This document shows, in pieces, positions 8,945 through 17,710 of a stretch of DNA of 64,000 nt. Made by a program: the position numbers and the translations under genes. The stretch's first letter is position 1, and every line of letters starts with the position of its first letter. The notes under the pieces were generated by a model. The model did no database searches. It saw only the letters and a list, made by a program, of their open reading frames with translations, and had not been told where the DNA came from. Source of the stretch: Bradyrhizobium diazoefficiens (GTDB lineage Bacteria; Pseudomonadota; Alphaproteobacteria; Rhizobiales; Xanthobacteraceae); the NCBI RefSeq assembly GCF_016616235.1, contig NZ_CP067100.1, forward strand, positions 7,003,001 to 7,067,000, written 5' to 3'.

Positions 8945-10138
8945 TTACCGCGTGAGCTTCTGGGCGTGCCGGTTGTCCGCCGTCGCATCCGCCTCCGACC
9001 AGGATTGCGGCTTGACCTTGTCGCCGGCGGCGAACTTCTGGAAGCCTTCGACCACGACCTTGTCGCCGGCCTTCAGGCCCTCGGTGACGAACCAGACACC
9101 GTCCTGCACCGATCCTGTGCGCACCGGCTGCACGGCAATGTGGTTGTCGTCCTTGACGACGAACACCTCGCTGCCGCCGCCGCCATTGCGCTGGATCGCC
9201 TGCTGCGGCACCGCGATGGCGTCGCTATCGAGGCCCTGGTCGATGCGGACGCGGACATACATGCCTGGCAGCAGCTCGCGCCTGGGATTGGGGAACTCGC
9301 CGCGCAAGGTCACCTGGCCGGTATGGGCGTCGACCTTGGCATCGGAGAACAGCAGCTTGCCGTCGAGCGAATAAAGCGTGTTGTCGTCGAGCACGAGGCG
9401 CACCTTGGCCGCATCGGCCGCGATGCGCTCGAGGTCGCCGCTCTCGAAGGAGCGGCGGAGTTGGTTGAGCTCAGTCGCCGACTGGGTGAAGTCGGCATAG
9501 ATCGGATCGAGCTGCTGGATGGTGGCAAGATTGGTCTCGTTCTGCACCGCGAGCGCACCCTCGCTGACGAGGGCGGCACCGACCACGCCGTCGATTGGCG
9601 CGCGCACGGTGGCATAGTCGAGATTGAGTTTTGCGCGTGCGAGTTCCGCCTTGCGGCCTTCGACTTCGGCATGGGCCTGGCGTTCGGCCGCGATCGCCTT
9701 CTCGTTCTCGGCTTCGGGCGCGGCGCGCTGGCTGGTCAGCGTGGCGATACGACGCGCCTGCTGCCTTGCCTGCATCAGCGCGGCCTCGGCCTTGGCGAGC
9801 GCGGCCTCATTGGCCATCACCTCGACCTCGAACGGACGCGGATCGATGCGGTAGAGCGGATCGCCCGCCTTCACCTCGCTGCCCTGGCGGAACAGGCGCT
9901 CGACCACGATGCCGGAGACACGCGGCCGCACGTCGGAGACGCGGGTCGGCGCGATGCGGCCCGGCAGCTCGCGCACCACGGCGCGCGCCTGCGGCTTCAC
10001 GATGACGATGCTGACGTCGGGTTCGGGAGCCTGCACCGCGGACACGGCGGAGCTGGATTCCTCGCAAGCAACAAGCAGCGGCGCAAAGGCCGCGAGCATC
10101 ATTGCAACGCATGCCGATCGCGCGCGAAGTCCTGACAT
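8945..10138 (-). CDS. RND efflux periplasmic adaptor lipoprotein
   Basis: 397 residues, membrane-fusion protein of the AcrA/MexA family linking the RND pump to an outer-membrane channel. The chosen start gives a signal peptide with lipobox LLVAC at about residues 21-25; an upstream ATG at 10255 would add 39 residues lacking signal features. Then come the barrel-sandwich lipoyl half-motifs (PRVSGIVVERLFRQGSEVKAGD ... TVRAPIDGVVG, split by an alpha-helical hairpin at about 100-170), the beta-barrel and a C-terminal membrane-proximal domain (KAGDKVVVEGFQKF). First gene of the operon with the permease. Confidence 0.94.
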   Translation of the reverse strand: MSGLRARSACVAMMLAAFAPLLVACEESSSAVSAVQAPEPDVSIVIVKPQARAVVRELPGRIAPTRVSDVRPRVSGIVVERLFRQGSEVKAGDPLYRIDPRPFEVEVMANEAALAKAEAALMQARQQARRIATLTSQRAAPEAENEKAIAAERQAHAEVEGRKAELARAKLNLDYATVRAPIDGVVGAALVSEGALAVQNETNLATIQQLDPIYADFTQSATELNQLRRSFESGDLERIAADAAKVRLVLDDNTLYSLDGKLLFSDAKVDAHTGQVTLRGEFPNPRRELLPGMYVRVRIDQGLDSDAIAVPQQAIQRNGGGGSEVFVVKDDNHIAVQPVRTGSVQDGVWFVTEGLKAGDKVVVEGFQKFAAGDKVKPQSWSEADATADNRHAQKLTR

Positions 10139-10369
10139 GAAGTGGGATGCCCCAGAATTGTTGAAACTGATCACGCGCCGCGCAACGCCCGTTCTGAACC
10201 ATTCCGCGCCGATGATGCCGCCAACATAGAGGGGACTTGCTGCGGCGCAACGCACAGCGTGGGCGGCTCAATGTCACAGTGCCTAGGGCGCTGAGTTCAG
10301 TGCGCTTTTCAGGCTCACCGGATTGTGAGTCGGGTTCCATCGCATCGTTGCTGCGACGGAACATCGCAA
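10139..10369. other. Intergenic region upstream of the RND operon
   Basis: 231 bp between the methyltransferase stop and the adaptor start, both on the minus strand. No coding sequence can be supported. It must hold the RND operon promoter. No TetR or MarR regulator gene is adjacent, so an operator could not be assigned. Confidence 0.5.
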
Positions 10370-11389
10370 CTACTCTGCAGCCTTCATCCGGTACTGGCTG
10401 ACGCCCCATTCGGTGCCGCCGGCATAGCCGAACAGGCCCGAGGTGGCGAGCAGGAACCAGCGCCAGCGGCGCATCCAGAGTGCGGTCTCCTCGCCATAGA
10501 TCCTTTGCAGACTCGCCTCGATCGCGTCGCGATGGGCGTCGAAATTGGCGAGCCAGTCGTTCGCCGTGCGCTGATAGTGCGTGCCGCTCCAGCACCATTC
10601 CTTCTCGACCGCGAAGATGCCGTCGAACTGCCTGACGAGGTGATGGCTCGGCATCATCCCTTCGGTGAAGATGTGCTGCGCGATCCAGTCGTCGCGATCG
10701 GTCCGGTCGCACAGATGCGAGCCGCAGCGATGGGTGACGATGTGCATGAAGAAGCGCCCCTCGGGCGCGAGCCACGACCGCAGGCGCGTCATCAGCTTGC
10801 GCCAGTTCATGATCTGCTCGAACATCTCGATCGAGACGATGCGGTCGAACTGGCCGTCGGGTGCGAATGCATTCATGTCCGCGGTTATCACGCGCAGGTT
10901 CGGCAAGCCGCGCAGCCGCGCCTGCTCCTCGACATAGGCGCGCTGGCCTTGCGAGTTCGACACCGCCGTGATGTTCGCATGCGGAAACTGCCGCGCCATC
11001 CACAGCGACAGCGAGCCCCAGCCGCAGCCGAGCTCGAGAATGGTCTGGCCATCGGCGATGCCGGCATGCTCGACCGACTGGCGCAGCGCCTCCTCCTCGG
11101 CCTCCCGCAAGGTGGTCGCATCGGTCTTGTAGAAGCAGGACGAATATTTGAGGTTGGGGCCGAGCACCTGCGCGAAGAAAGACGCGGGCACCTCGTCATG
11201 GCCGGCATCCGCTACCTCAGAGATCGGCCGCAGCATCATCCGTCCGGCGAAGGCGGCATCGTCCGCGGCCCCAAGCGCGGACAGGCGCGCCGCCGTGCGC
11301 GAGCAGAGGCGCTGGATCGCGGCGCGGATCACGACGTCAGGCAGCGGCACGCGTTCGGCAGTCCCGATGATCGCGGACATGACGCTCAT
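10370..11389 (-). CDS. CFA/coclaurine-N-methyltransferase-like SAM methyltransferase
   Basis: 339 residues. Class I SAM-dependent methyltransferase: SAM motif I ILELGCGWGSLSLWMA (about 135-150), NSQGQRAYV, and SIEMFEQ. It matches the cyclopropane-fatty-acid-synthase superfamily, but the conserved C-terminal block FFMHIVTHR ... HIFTEGMMPSHHLV ... W-x-x-SGTHYQRT is closer to the coclaurine N-methyltransferase-like branch than to E. coli Cfa, and the N-terminal lipid-binding domain is shorter. Methyl acceptor is therefore uncertain (unsaturated phospholipid or an amine). GGGGGAGGG lies upstream of the ATG. Divergent from the ExbB-like gene. Confidence 0.88.
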   Translation of the reverse strand: MSVMSAIIGTAERVPLPDVVIRAAIQRLCSRTAARLSALGAADDAAFAGRMMLRPISEVADAGHDEVPASFFAQVLGPNLKYSSCFYKTDATTLREAEEEALRQSVEHAGIADGQTILELGCGWGSLSLWMARQFPHANITAVSNSQGQRAYVEEQARLRGLPNLRVITADMNAFAPDGQFDRIVSIEMFEQIMNWRKLMTRLRSWLAPEGRFFMHIVTHRCGSHLCDRTDRDDWIAQHIFTEGMMPSHHLVRQFDGIFAVEKEWCWSGTHYQRTANDWLANFDAHRDAIEASLQRIYGEETALWMRRWRWFLLATSGLFGYAGGTEWGVSQYRMKAAE

Positions 11390-11551
11390 GCGTGCCCTCC
11401 CCCCTTGCCGGTTTTTCCTTGGGCGGCCATGGAAAGAAAGTCCGGTTTCGATGTTGGGTTCCGCGGCCCAGCCCCGAAATCGGCGCATCCGGCGCTTTTT
11501 TTGGGCTGGCGCTGTGCCATAGTGCGCACCGCAACCAAGCTTTCGTAATGG

Positions 11552-12583
11552 ATGACACCGGCCATGCCGTCTGGCGCCTCGCCCCGCTCCCCCATGGATA
11601 TCGAGTATACAAAGCTGTCCTCGCCCAGCGTCTTCCTGGTGCGGATGCTGGTTTTCCTGGTGCTGTGCGCGCTGGTGGGCGTCGTGCTCTACAAGCAGAT
11701 CATCCAGGCCTTCTTCGCCAATCCCGGACTCAATGCCCTGATCGGCGGCGTGCTGTTCATCGGCATCATCCTGGCCTTCCGCCAGGTGATCCGGCTCTAT
11801 CCGGAAGTGTCCTGGGTCAACAATTTCCGCATCGCCGATCCCGGCCTCGCCCCGTCCCGGCACCCCAAGCTGCTGGCGCCGATGGCCGCCATCCTCGGCG
11901 GCGAGCGATCCGGGCGGATGACGATCACCCAGACCACCATGCGGCATTTGCTCGATTCGATCGCGACCCGCCTGGACGAGGCCCGCGACATCTCCCGCTA
12001 CATGACCGGGCTGCTCGTCTTCCTTGGCCTGCTCGGCACCTTCTGGGGCCTGATCGAGACGGTCGGCTCGGTCGGCAAGGTGATCGATGGGCTCAAGGTC
12101 GGCGGCGATTCCGGCGCGCTGTTCGACACGCTGAAGGAGGGCCTCGCCGCCCCGCTCGGCGGCATGGGCATCTCGTTCTCGAGTTCGCTGTTCGGCCTCG
12201 CCGGCTCGCTGATCCTCGGCTTCCTCGATCTGCAATCGAGCCAGGCCCAGAACCGCTTCTACACCGACCTCGAAGACTGGCTCGCCACCACCGTGCGCGA
12301 ATATGGCAGCGGCGACGTCGCCGTGGCCGCCACAGGCGGCGGCGTTGCCAGCGGCGAGCTTCAGGCCGTCGTCGAGCGTCTGCGCTCCGTGCTGGAGGAA
12401 GGCAGCGCCAGCCGCGGCACCACCGCGGCGATGGCGAGCCTTGCCGAGGCGATCCAGGCGCTGGTCTCGCACATGCGCACCGAGCAGCAGATGATCCGCG
12501 AATGGGCTGACGGCCAGGGCGAGCAGAACCGCGAGATCCGCCGCCTCCTGGAGCGCATCGCGCGCCAGCCGGAGAAGAGTTGA
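11552..12583 (+). CDS. MotA/TolQ/ExbB-like proton-channel protein
   Basis: 343 residues. Two TM helices at about 31-50 and 55-75, a cytosolic loop, then two more at about 150-170 and 205-230 with the conserved MotA/ExbB core TGLLVFLGLLGTFWGLIETV and GLAAPLGGMGISFSSSLFGLAGSL. A long helical C-terminal tail (about 260-343) follows. This is the stator-type channel of proton-driven envelope motors. Partner is the OmpA/MotB-like gene immediately downstream. No flagellar, Tol-Pal or TonB genes are nearby, so the driven process is unknown. In-frame starts at 11564 and 11594 are also possible. Confidence 0.85.
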   Translation: MTPAMPSGASPRSPMDIEYTKLSSPSVFLVRMLVFLVLCALVGVVLYKQIIQAFFANPGLNALIGGVLFIGIILAFRQVIRLYPEVSWVNNFRIADPGLAPSRHPKLLAPMAAILGGERSGRMTITQTTMRHLLDSIATRLDEARDISRYMTGLLVFLGLLGTFWGLIETVGSVGKVIDGLKVGGDSGALFDTLKEGLAAPLGGMGISFSSSLFGLAGSLILGFLDLQSSQAQNRFYTDLEDWLATTVREYGSGDVAVAATGGGVASGELQAVVERLRSVLEEGSASRGTTAAMASLAEAIQALVSHMRTEQQMIREWADGQGEQNREIRRLLERIARQPEKS

Positions 12584-12591
12584 GACGGCAT

Positions 12592-12714
12592 CGTGCCCCG
12601 GACGCGACGCAGCATGAAATGATGCGTCGCTGAGCCGGGGCCCAGGGAAACCAGGAATGGGTCCCGGCTCTGCGCAGCAGCGTTGCACGCTGCGGCGCGT
12701 CCGGGACACGAAAG
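12592..12714. repeat. Palindromic repeat, family C copy 1
   Basis: Begins GTGCCCCGGACGCGACGCAGC and ends GCGCGTCCGGGACACGAAAG; ends are inverted (CCCGGACGCG / CGCGTCCGGG) with inner inverted arms CTGAGCCGGGGCCC and GGGTCCCGGCTC. It sits between the ExbB-like and OmpA-like genes, inside what is presumably one operon, so it would be transcribed. The second copy is at 28705-28858. Confidence 0.85.
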
Positions 12715-12727
12715 GACGGAGACGTAA

Positions 12728-13756
12728 ATGGCTCTAGCGCGCGGCCGCCGCAGCGAAGGCGCCTTCAACTACTGGCCCGGCTTCGTCGACGCGCTGTCGA
12801 CGCTGGTGCTGTCGATCGTGTTCCTGCTCTCGGTCTTCCTCGTCGTGCAGTTCTTCCTGTCGCAGGAGGTGACGGGCAAGGACAAGGCGCTGGAGCAGCT
12901 CAACGCCAAGATCGCGCAGCTCAACGAGTTGCTCTCGCTGGAGAAGCTCGGCAAGCTCTCGCTCGACGACCAGGTCTCGCAACTGAAGGCGGGCCTCGCT
13001 TCGGCGGAGTCCGAGCGCGACCGCATGAAGGGCCTCTATGAAGGCCTCGCCAATGCCGGCAATGACGCGCAGGGCAAGACCGCCGAGCTCGGCAAGGCGC
13101 TGGACTCAGAAAAGGCGGTCTCGGCACGGGCGCTGGCGCAGATCGAGGTGCTGAACCAGCAGATCAGCGCGCTGCGGCGGCAACTGGCGGCGCTGGAAGA
13201 GGCGCTCGATGCATCCGAGAAGCGCGACAAGGAATCGCAGAACCGCATCGCCGATCTCGGCTCCCGCCTGAACGTCGCGCTGGCGCAGCGCGTGCAGGAA
13301 TTGTCGCGCTACCGCTCGGAGTTCTTCGGCCGCCTGCGCGCCATCCTGGGTAATCGCCCCGACATCCGCATCGTCGGCGACCGCTTCGTGTTCCAGTCCG
13401 AAGTGTTCTTCGACACCGGACAAGCAACGCTTCTGCCCGAGGGCCGCGCCGAGCTCGACACGCTGGCGGCCGCGCTGATCGACCTCGACAAGAAGATCCC
13501 GAGCGAGATTCCCTGGGTGCTGCGCGTCGACGGCCACACCGATGTGCGCCCGGTCAACGGCCCGAACTTCAAGTCGAACTGGGACCTGTCCGCGGCGCGC
13601 GCGATCTCGGTGGTGCAGTACCTGATCTCGCTCGGCGTCCCCGCCCAGCGTCTCGTCGCCGCCGGCTTCGGCGAATTCCAGCCGCTCGACACCGGCAACA
13701 CCGAAGAGGCGTACAAGCGCAATCGCCGCATCGAGCTGAAGCTGACGGAGCGGTAG
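12728..13756 (+). CDS. MotB/OmpA-like peptidoglycan-binding stator partner
   Basis: 342 residues. One TM helix at about 20-42 preceded by FNYWPGFVDAL, where the aspartate occupies the place of the MotB/TolR proton-binding residue. Residues about 55-190 form a long coiled coil (repeated leucine heptads, e.g. ALEQLNAKIAQLNELL). The C-terminal OmpA/MotB domain (about 215-342) has VDGHTDVRPV, SAARAISVVQYLISLGV and the terminal YKRNRRIELKLTER, the peptidoglycan-binding signature. It anchors the ExbB-like channel to the cell wall. Conserved pair in alphaproteobacteria; no flagellar context. Overlaps the GNAT gene by 1 bp. Confidence 0.87.
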   Translation: MALARGRRSEGAFNYWPGFVDALSTLVLSIVFLLSVFLVVQFFLSQEVTGKDKALEQLNAKIAQLNELLSLEKLGKLSLDDQVSQLKAGLASAESERDRMKGLYEGLANAGNDAQGKTAELGKALDSEKAVSARALAQIEVLNQQISALRRQLAALEEALDASEKRDKESQNRIADLGSRLNVALAQRVQELSRYRSEFFGRLRAILGNRPDIRIVGDRFVFQSEVFFDTGQATLLPEGRAELDTLAAALIDLDKKIPSEIPWVLRVDGHTDVRPVNGPNFKSNWDLSAARAISVVQYLISLGVPAQRLVAAGFGEFQPLDTGNTEEAYKRNRRIELKLTER

Positions 13757-14205
13757 TGAGCGGCGTCCTCCACCTTCGCCCCTACCGGCCCGAGGACGAA
13801 GGGGCCGCGATCGACCTCTGGCATCGCACATGGCAGCAGGCCTATCCGCAGATCGACTTCGCCGCACGGCTCGCATGGTGGCGCGAGCGCTGGCGCAGGG
13901 ATCTGGTGCCCAAGGCCCAGATCGTCGTTGCCGAACAGGACGGCGCGCTGACCGGCTTCGTCACGATCGACGACGACGGCTATCTCGACCAGCTCGTGGT
14001 CGATCCGGATCATTGGGGCTCGGATGCAGCGCGGCTGCTGGTGAATGAAGCCAAGCGGCTGTCGCCATCACACATCACCCTGCTCGTCAACAAGGACAAT
14101 GCCCGCGCCATCCGCTTCTACGAACGCAACGGCTTTGCGCATGCCGGCGACGATGTGAATCCGACGTCGGGACGGCCGGTGCTGAAGATGGAATGGAAGC
14201 CGTAG
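13756..14205 (+). CDS. GNAT-family N-acetyltransferase
   Basis: 149 residues, GTG start overlapping the preceding stop codon (TAGTG), so translationally coupled to the OmpA/MotB-like gene. GNAT fold: N-terminal LRPYRPEDEGAAIDLWH, central VAEQDGALTGFVTIDDDG, acetyl-CoA binding region YLDQLVVDPDHWGSDAARLLVNEAK, and NKDNARAIRFYERNGF, the typical C-terminal motif B. Acetyl acceptor unknown. Confidence 0.88.
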   Translation: MSGVLHLRPYRPEDEGAAIDLWHRTWQQAYPQIDFAARLAWWRERWRRDLVPKAQIVVAEQDGALTGFVTIDDDGYLDQLVVDPDHWGSDAARLLVNEAKRLSPSHITLLVNKDNARAIRFYERNGFAHAGDDVNPTSGRPVLKMEWKP

Positions 14206-14225
14206 GGATTTGCTGCCGCCTCCAC

Positions 14226-14335
14226 TCTCCGCTGTCATGCGCCGCGAAGGCGGACATCCAGTACGCCGCGGCTTCTCCGTATCCCACCATCGCCTCTGGA
14301 ATACTGGATCACCCGCTTTTGCGGGTGATGACGCC
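14226..14335. repeat. Palindromic repeat, family A copy 2 (divergent)
   Basis: A degenerate copy: GGCGGACATCCAGTACGCCGCGGC, then TACTGGATCACCCGC followed by hairpin CCCGCTTTTGCGGG and GTGATGACGCC. It keeps the inverted CCAGTA/TACTGG core of family A and again lies at a convergent junction, here between the GNAT gene and the ABC exporter. Confidence 0.75.
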
Positions 14336-14358
14336 TGTTGTGGGAAAACAAGCGGGCC

Positions 14359-16185
14359 TCACGCCCCCTCGAACTGCAATCTCGCCAGCCGCGCATAAAG
14401 CCCGTTCGCGGCCACAAGCTCGGCATGCGTGCCCTGCTCGACGATCCTGCCCTGATCCATCACCAGAATGCGGTCGCAGGACAAAACGGTGGCGAGGCGG
14501 TGCGCGATGACCAGCGTGGTGCGATGGCGCATCAGCTCTTCCAGCGCGGTCTGCACCAGCGTCTCGCTTTCGGCGTCGAGCGCAGAGGTGGCTTCATCGA
14601 GCAGCAGCAGCGGCGCGTCGCGCAGGATGGCGCGGGCGATCGCGATGCGCTGGCGCTGGCCGCCTGAGAGCGTCACGCCGCGCTCGCCGAGCGGGGTCTC
14701 GAAACCTTCGGGCAGGCGGCGGATGAATTCGGCGGCATGCGCGAGCTCGGCGGCACGCTCAACCTCGGCATCGCTCGCATCGGGCCGGCCGAAGTGGATG
14801 TTCTCGCGGGCACTCGCGGCGAACACGTTCGACTCCTGCGGCACCAGCGCGATGCGGGCGCGGAAATCGCGCGGGTCGGCGGCCTTGACCGGCACGCCAT
14901 CGAGCGAGATCACGCCGCTGCGCGGATCATAGAACCGCAGCAGCAGGTGAAAGATCGTGCTCTTGCCGGCGCCGGACGGGCCGACGATCGCAACCTTCTC
15001 GCCGGGGCGGATGGCGAACGAGACAGCGTCGAGCACGTTGACGTCGGGGCGCGCGGGATAGGCGAAGCTGACGCGGTCGAAGCCGACCTCGCCGCGGGCC
15101 GGGACTGGCAGCGCGCGCGGCGATGCGGGCGCTGCGATCTCGGGCTGCACGTGCAGGATCTCGAACAGGCGCTCGGCAGCGCCGGAGGCGGCCGACACCT
15201 CGCCCCAGACCTCGCTGAGCTGGCCGAGGCCCGCGGCGGCGAACGCCGCATAGAGCACGAACTGGCCGAGCCGGCCTGGCGTGATCGCGCCGGTCAAGAC
15301 GTCATGCGAGCCGATCCAGAGGATCGCGACTACGCTGGCGAACACGATGAAGATGATGATGGCGGTCAGCACGGCGCGCGCCTGCGTCGAGGTGCGCGCG
15401 GCTTCATAGGCCTGCTCGACCTCGCCGCCGAAACGCGTCGCGGCCAGCTCCTCGCTGGTATAGGCCTGCACGGTGCGGATCGCGCCGACCAGCTCGCCGG
15501 CATAGGCCGAGGCGTCGGCCAGCGTATCCTGCGCGTTGCGCGACAGACGCCGCACCCAGCGCCCGAAGGCCACCAGCGGCAGCACGATCAGCGGTATGGC
15601 GAGCAGCACGAAGCCGGAGAGGCGCGGACTGGTGATCACCATCATCGCCGCGGCACCAAAGAACATCATCAGATTGCGCAGCGCGATCGAGACGGAGGCG
15701 CCGACCGCGGATTTGATCTGGGTGGTGTCGGCGGTGAGCCGCGACACCAACTCTCCGCTGCGCGCGGAATCGAAGAAGGCTGGCGAGAGCGACAAAAGAT
15801 GCGCGAAGACGTCCCGCCTGAGGTCGGCGACGATCCGCTCGCCGATCGTCATCACGAGGTAGTAGCGCGCAGCGCTGGCCAGCGCGAGCACGGCGACAAC
15901 CGCGATCATCACCGAGAAGTAGCTGTTGATCAGCGCGATGCCTTCGGGCGTCAGGCCGAAATCGATCATCCGGCGCACCGCGACCGGCACCAGCAGCGTG
16001 GTCAGCGCCGCGATCGTCAGCGCCACGAAAGCCAGCGCCGCCCGGCCGCGATAGCGGGCCACATAGGGCGCGAGCGCCAGCAGCGGCCGCAGCCTGGCGC
16101 GGCCCTTGGCGGGCTGCTCGATCAGGTCGGCTTCGATCGACGGGGCTTCCGCGGGCCCGGTTTCAAGCCGTTCAACTGCGCTCAT
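14359..16185 (-). CDS. ABC exporter, fused membrane and ATPase domains
   Basis: 608 residues from the chosen ATG (a second ATG at 16218 would add 11). Type IV ABC exporter half-transporter of the MsbA/lipid-A-exporter-like group: six TM helices at about 45-320, then the nucleotide-binding domain with Walker [12 protein letters not shown]-loop VPQESN, signature [14 protein letters not shown], Walker [13 protein letters not shown] and H-loop IAHR. Works as a homodimer in the inner membrane. Substrate (lipid, polysaccharide or drug) cannot be inferred. Divergent from rpmE. Confidence 0.92.
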   Translation of the reverse strand: MSAVERLETGPAEAPSIEADLIEQPAKGRARLRPLLALAPYVARYRGRAALAFVALTIAALTTLLVPVAVRRMIDFGLTPEGIALINSYFSVMIAVVAVLALASAARYYLVMTIGERIVADLRRDVFAHLLSLSPAFFDSARSGELVSRLTADTTQIKSAVGASVSIALRNLMMFFGAAAMMVITSPRLSGFVLLAIPLIVLPLVAFGRWVRRLSRNAQDTLADASAYAGELVGAIRTVQAYTSEELAATRFGGEVEQAYEAARTSTQARAVLTAIIIFIVFASVVAILWIGSHDVLTGAITPGRLGQFVLYAAFAAAGLGQLSEVWGEVSAASGAAERLFEILHVQPEIAAPASPRALPVPARGEVGFDRVSFAYPARPDVNVLDAVSFAIRPGEKVAIVGPSGAGKSTIFHLLLRFYDPRSGVISLDGVPVKAADPRDFRARIALVPQESNVFAASARENIHFGRPDASDAEVERAAELAHAAEFIRRLPEGFETPLGERGVTLSGGQRQRIAIARAILRDAPLLLLDEATSALDAESETLVQTALEELMRHRTTLVIAHRLATVLSCDRILVMDQGRIVEQGTHAELVAANGLYARLARLQFEGA

Positions 16186-16386
16186 AAGATCCGACCAAAA
16201 GGGAGACGTCCGCTCCACATAGGCCGGCGCGGGAGGAGTGGCAAATCCGGGATGTCACTTAAGTGACGGCCCGGTTCTCAAGTCCCTACAATGGCTTGTT
16301 TTAGGGGGGACTGTGGGGTATAGAGCCGCCCAAATCCGTCATCGATCATCACTCTAGCGATAGGCGCGGGCGCCGAGGAATTTGCC

Positions 16387-16614
16387 ATGAAAGCCGACAT
16401 TCATCCGAATTATCATACGATTAAGGTCGTCATGACCGACGGAACCGAGTACCTGACCCGCTCCACCTGGGGCAAGGAAGGCGACACGCTGAACCTCGAC
16501 ATCGACCCGAAGTCGCACCCGGCCTGGACCGGCGGCAATGCCCAGATCATGGACCGCGGCGGCCGCGTCTCGCGCTTCCAGAAGAAGTTTTCGGGCTTCC
16601 TCAAAAAGGATTGA
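16387..16614 (+). CDS. rpmE: 50S ribosomal protein L31
   Basis: 75 residues. N-terminal [19 protein letters not shown] is the L31 signature. There is no cysteine, so it is the zinc-free (C-minus) type, as usual in rhizobia. Component of the large ribosomal subunit and of intersubunit bridges. A strong rho-independent terminator follows 23 bp downstream. Confidence 0.96.
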   Translation: MKADIHPNYHTIKVVMTDGTEYLTRSTWGKEGDTLNLDIDPKSHPAWTGGNAQIMDRGGRVSRFQKKFSGFLKKD

Positions 16615-16637
16615 TCCGGCCCGCAAGGCTGGAGACG

Positions 16638-16669
16638 AAAAACGCCCCCGGAGAGCCGGGGGCGTTTTT
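16638..16669 (+). terminator. Rho-independent terminator of rpmE
   Basis: AAAAACGCCCCCGG-AGAG-CCGGGGGCGTTTTT: an almost perfect 14 bp stem with a 4 nt loop and T run, directly after rpmE. Symmetric A/T flanks would let it work on both strands. Confidence 0.95.
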
Positions 16670-16683
16670 GTTTGTGCAACTGT

Positions 16684-16783
16684 CGTTCCGGAGCGATGCG
16701 AAGCATCGAATCCGGAACCTGGAGATTCTCTGGTGCGCAAGTGCGCGCCATAGTTCGCGCTTCGCGCGCCCCGCAATGACAGC
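16684..16783. repeat. Palindromic repeat, family D copy 1
   Basis: GTCGTTCCGGAGCGATGCG, CGAATCCGGAACCTGGAGATTC and CGCGCCCCGCAATGACAG, with hairpins at GATGCGAAGCATC and GCGCGCCATAGTTCGCGC. It lies in the convergent gap between rpmE and the DUF1465 gene. A related copy is at 40717-40809. Confidence 0.75.
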
Positions 16784-16791
16784 GAGAAGCC

Positions 16792-17301
16792 TTACCGCTC
16801 GAACGCGGCCTTCAGCGCGTTGAGATGCGGCACCAGCGGGTTGCCGATCGCGGGGAGTTCGGCCGGCGGCATGTGGATGGTGGTGTCGAGACGGCGGACG
16901 CGGGTCTGCAGGCTCATCGAGCGGTGGATCAGGTCCTGGAGCTGGGCCGGCAGCTTCTCGATGGTATCGGCGGGGCCGGGATCGGCGGCAGTGAGCTTGA
17001 CCTTGGTCTTCTCGCGATTGGCCTGGACCAGCGTCATCTCGCCTTCCTTCACCGCGCGGTGGAGCAGCAGCCAAGAGGCGAGCTGCATCAGGCGGGTGGT
17101 GAGGCGCATGCTCTCGGTCGCATAGGTGAGGCTGACGGCACGGTCGAGCGCCTTGGCCTCGCTGCGGCCGGCGCCGTCGAGATAGGCGGCGGTCTCTTCG
17201 ACGAGGTCCATGCCCTCGCGGAACAGGGCGCCGAAGGCCGCAGAATTGGTGAACCGCTCGCTGAGTTGAACGAGAGCGCCGTCGGCCTGCAAACGTTCCA
17301 T
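16792..17301 (-). CDS. rcdA: DUF1465 protein, probable RcdA-type protease adaptor
   Basis: 169 residues, soluble and all-helical in appearance (ERFTNSAAFGALFREGMDLVEETAAYLDG, ESMRLTTRLMQLASWLL, LQDLIHRSMSLQTRVRRLD). These blocks match the alphaproteobacterial DUF1465 family. From memory of the literature this family contains Caulobacter RcdA, which helps ClpXP degrade the cell-cycle regulator CtrA at the pole; that link is recalled, not checked. Its neighbours rpmE, DUF1192 and a quinone oxidoreductase form a common rhizobial block. A CtrA-box-like sequence lies 270 bp upstream. Confidence 0.75.
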   Translation of the reverse strand: MERLQADGALVQLSERFTNSAAFGALFREGMDLVEETAAYLDGAGRSEAKALDRAVSLTYATESMRLTTRLMQLASWLLLHRAVKEGEMTLVQANREKTKVKLTAADPGPADTIEKLPAQLQDLIHRSMSLQTRVRRLDTTIHMPPAELPAIGNPLVPHLNALKAAFER

Positions 17302-17453
17302 GGTTAACGCCCCTTACGCAACTGTTTACCACCGGCTTAGGCCGCCGGATTATGATGAACAAATCATTGCGCGGGCGGGGCGCGGAGTCCAGCGACAAGC
17401 GCGGATATGGTTTCCGCGCGTCTTTCCCAGGGAATTCAACCGCAGGGAGAAGC

Positions 17454-17560
17454 AAAAAAGAGCCGCCGGAGACCGGCGGCTTTGAAAGTTGATAACAGGG
17501 AGGCGTCAAACAGAGTGGACAGGAGCCACTCGGTGTCCAAACGAGGACAGTTCCAGTCAT
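17454..17560 (-). ncRNA. Candidate small RNA with two hairpins and terminator
   Basis: On the minus strand, a ~105 nt stretch reads from about 17558: hairpin TGTCC-TCGTTT-GGACA, hairpin GAGTGG-CTCCTGT-CCACTC, a single-stranded stretch containing GCCTCCC (anti-Shine-Dalgarno-like), then terminator AGCCGCCGG-TCT-CCGGCGGCT followed by CTTTTTT. A promoter-like TTTACT-N17-CTTTAT precedes it. No coding sequence is credible. It lies between DUF1192 and DUF1465, so an alternative is that only the terminator is real and ends DUF1192 transcription. Confidence 0.5.
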
Positions 17561-17572
17561 AAAGCGAAAAGC

Positions 17573-17587
17573 TTAATCTGAAGTAAA
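17573..17587. promoter_or_regulatory. CtrA-box-like TTAA-N7-TAAA
   Basis: TTAATCTGAAGTAAA matches the CtrA consensus TTAA-N7-TTAA except one base. It overlaps the proposed sRNA promoter and is upstream of the DUF1465 gene. A single short match is weak evidence; reported because of the neighbouring RcdA-type gene. Confidence 0.25.
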
Positions 17588-17710
17588 CGAGCTAATTTTT
17601 TGAGGGTTCGTTAGCCATGTCGGTCAGTGGCCGACGGGCCTCGGCAGGGCTCTCCGTCAAGCCCGGCCAGGACGCCGTGGAGGCGGCTCGCGCTGCTCTC
17701 TCTGGAAGTC

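Noticed and set aside
11552..13756. Zorya-type anti-phage system (ZorA/ZorB)
   Set aside because: The MotA-like and MotB/OmpA-like pair looks similar, but no ZorC, ZorD or ZorE helicase/nuclease genes follow, the partner has a long periplasmic coiled coil, and the surroundings are housekeeping genes.
14359..16185. Lipid A exporter MsbA by name
   Set aside because: The fold fits but half-size exporters of this type carry many substrates and no lipid A genes are adjacent, so the specific name is not supported.
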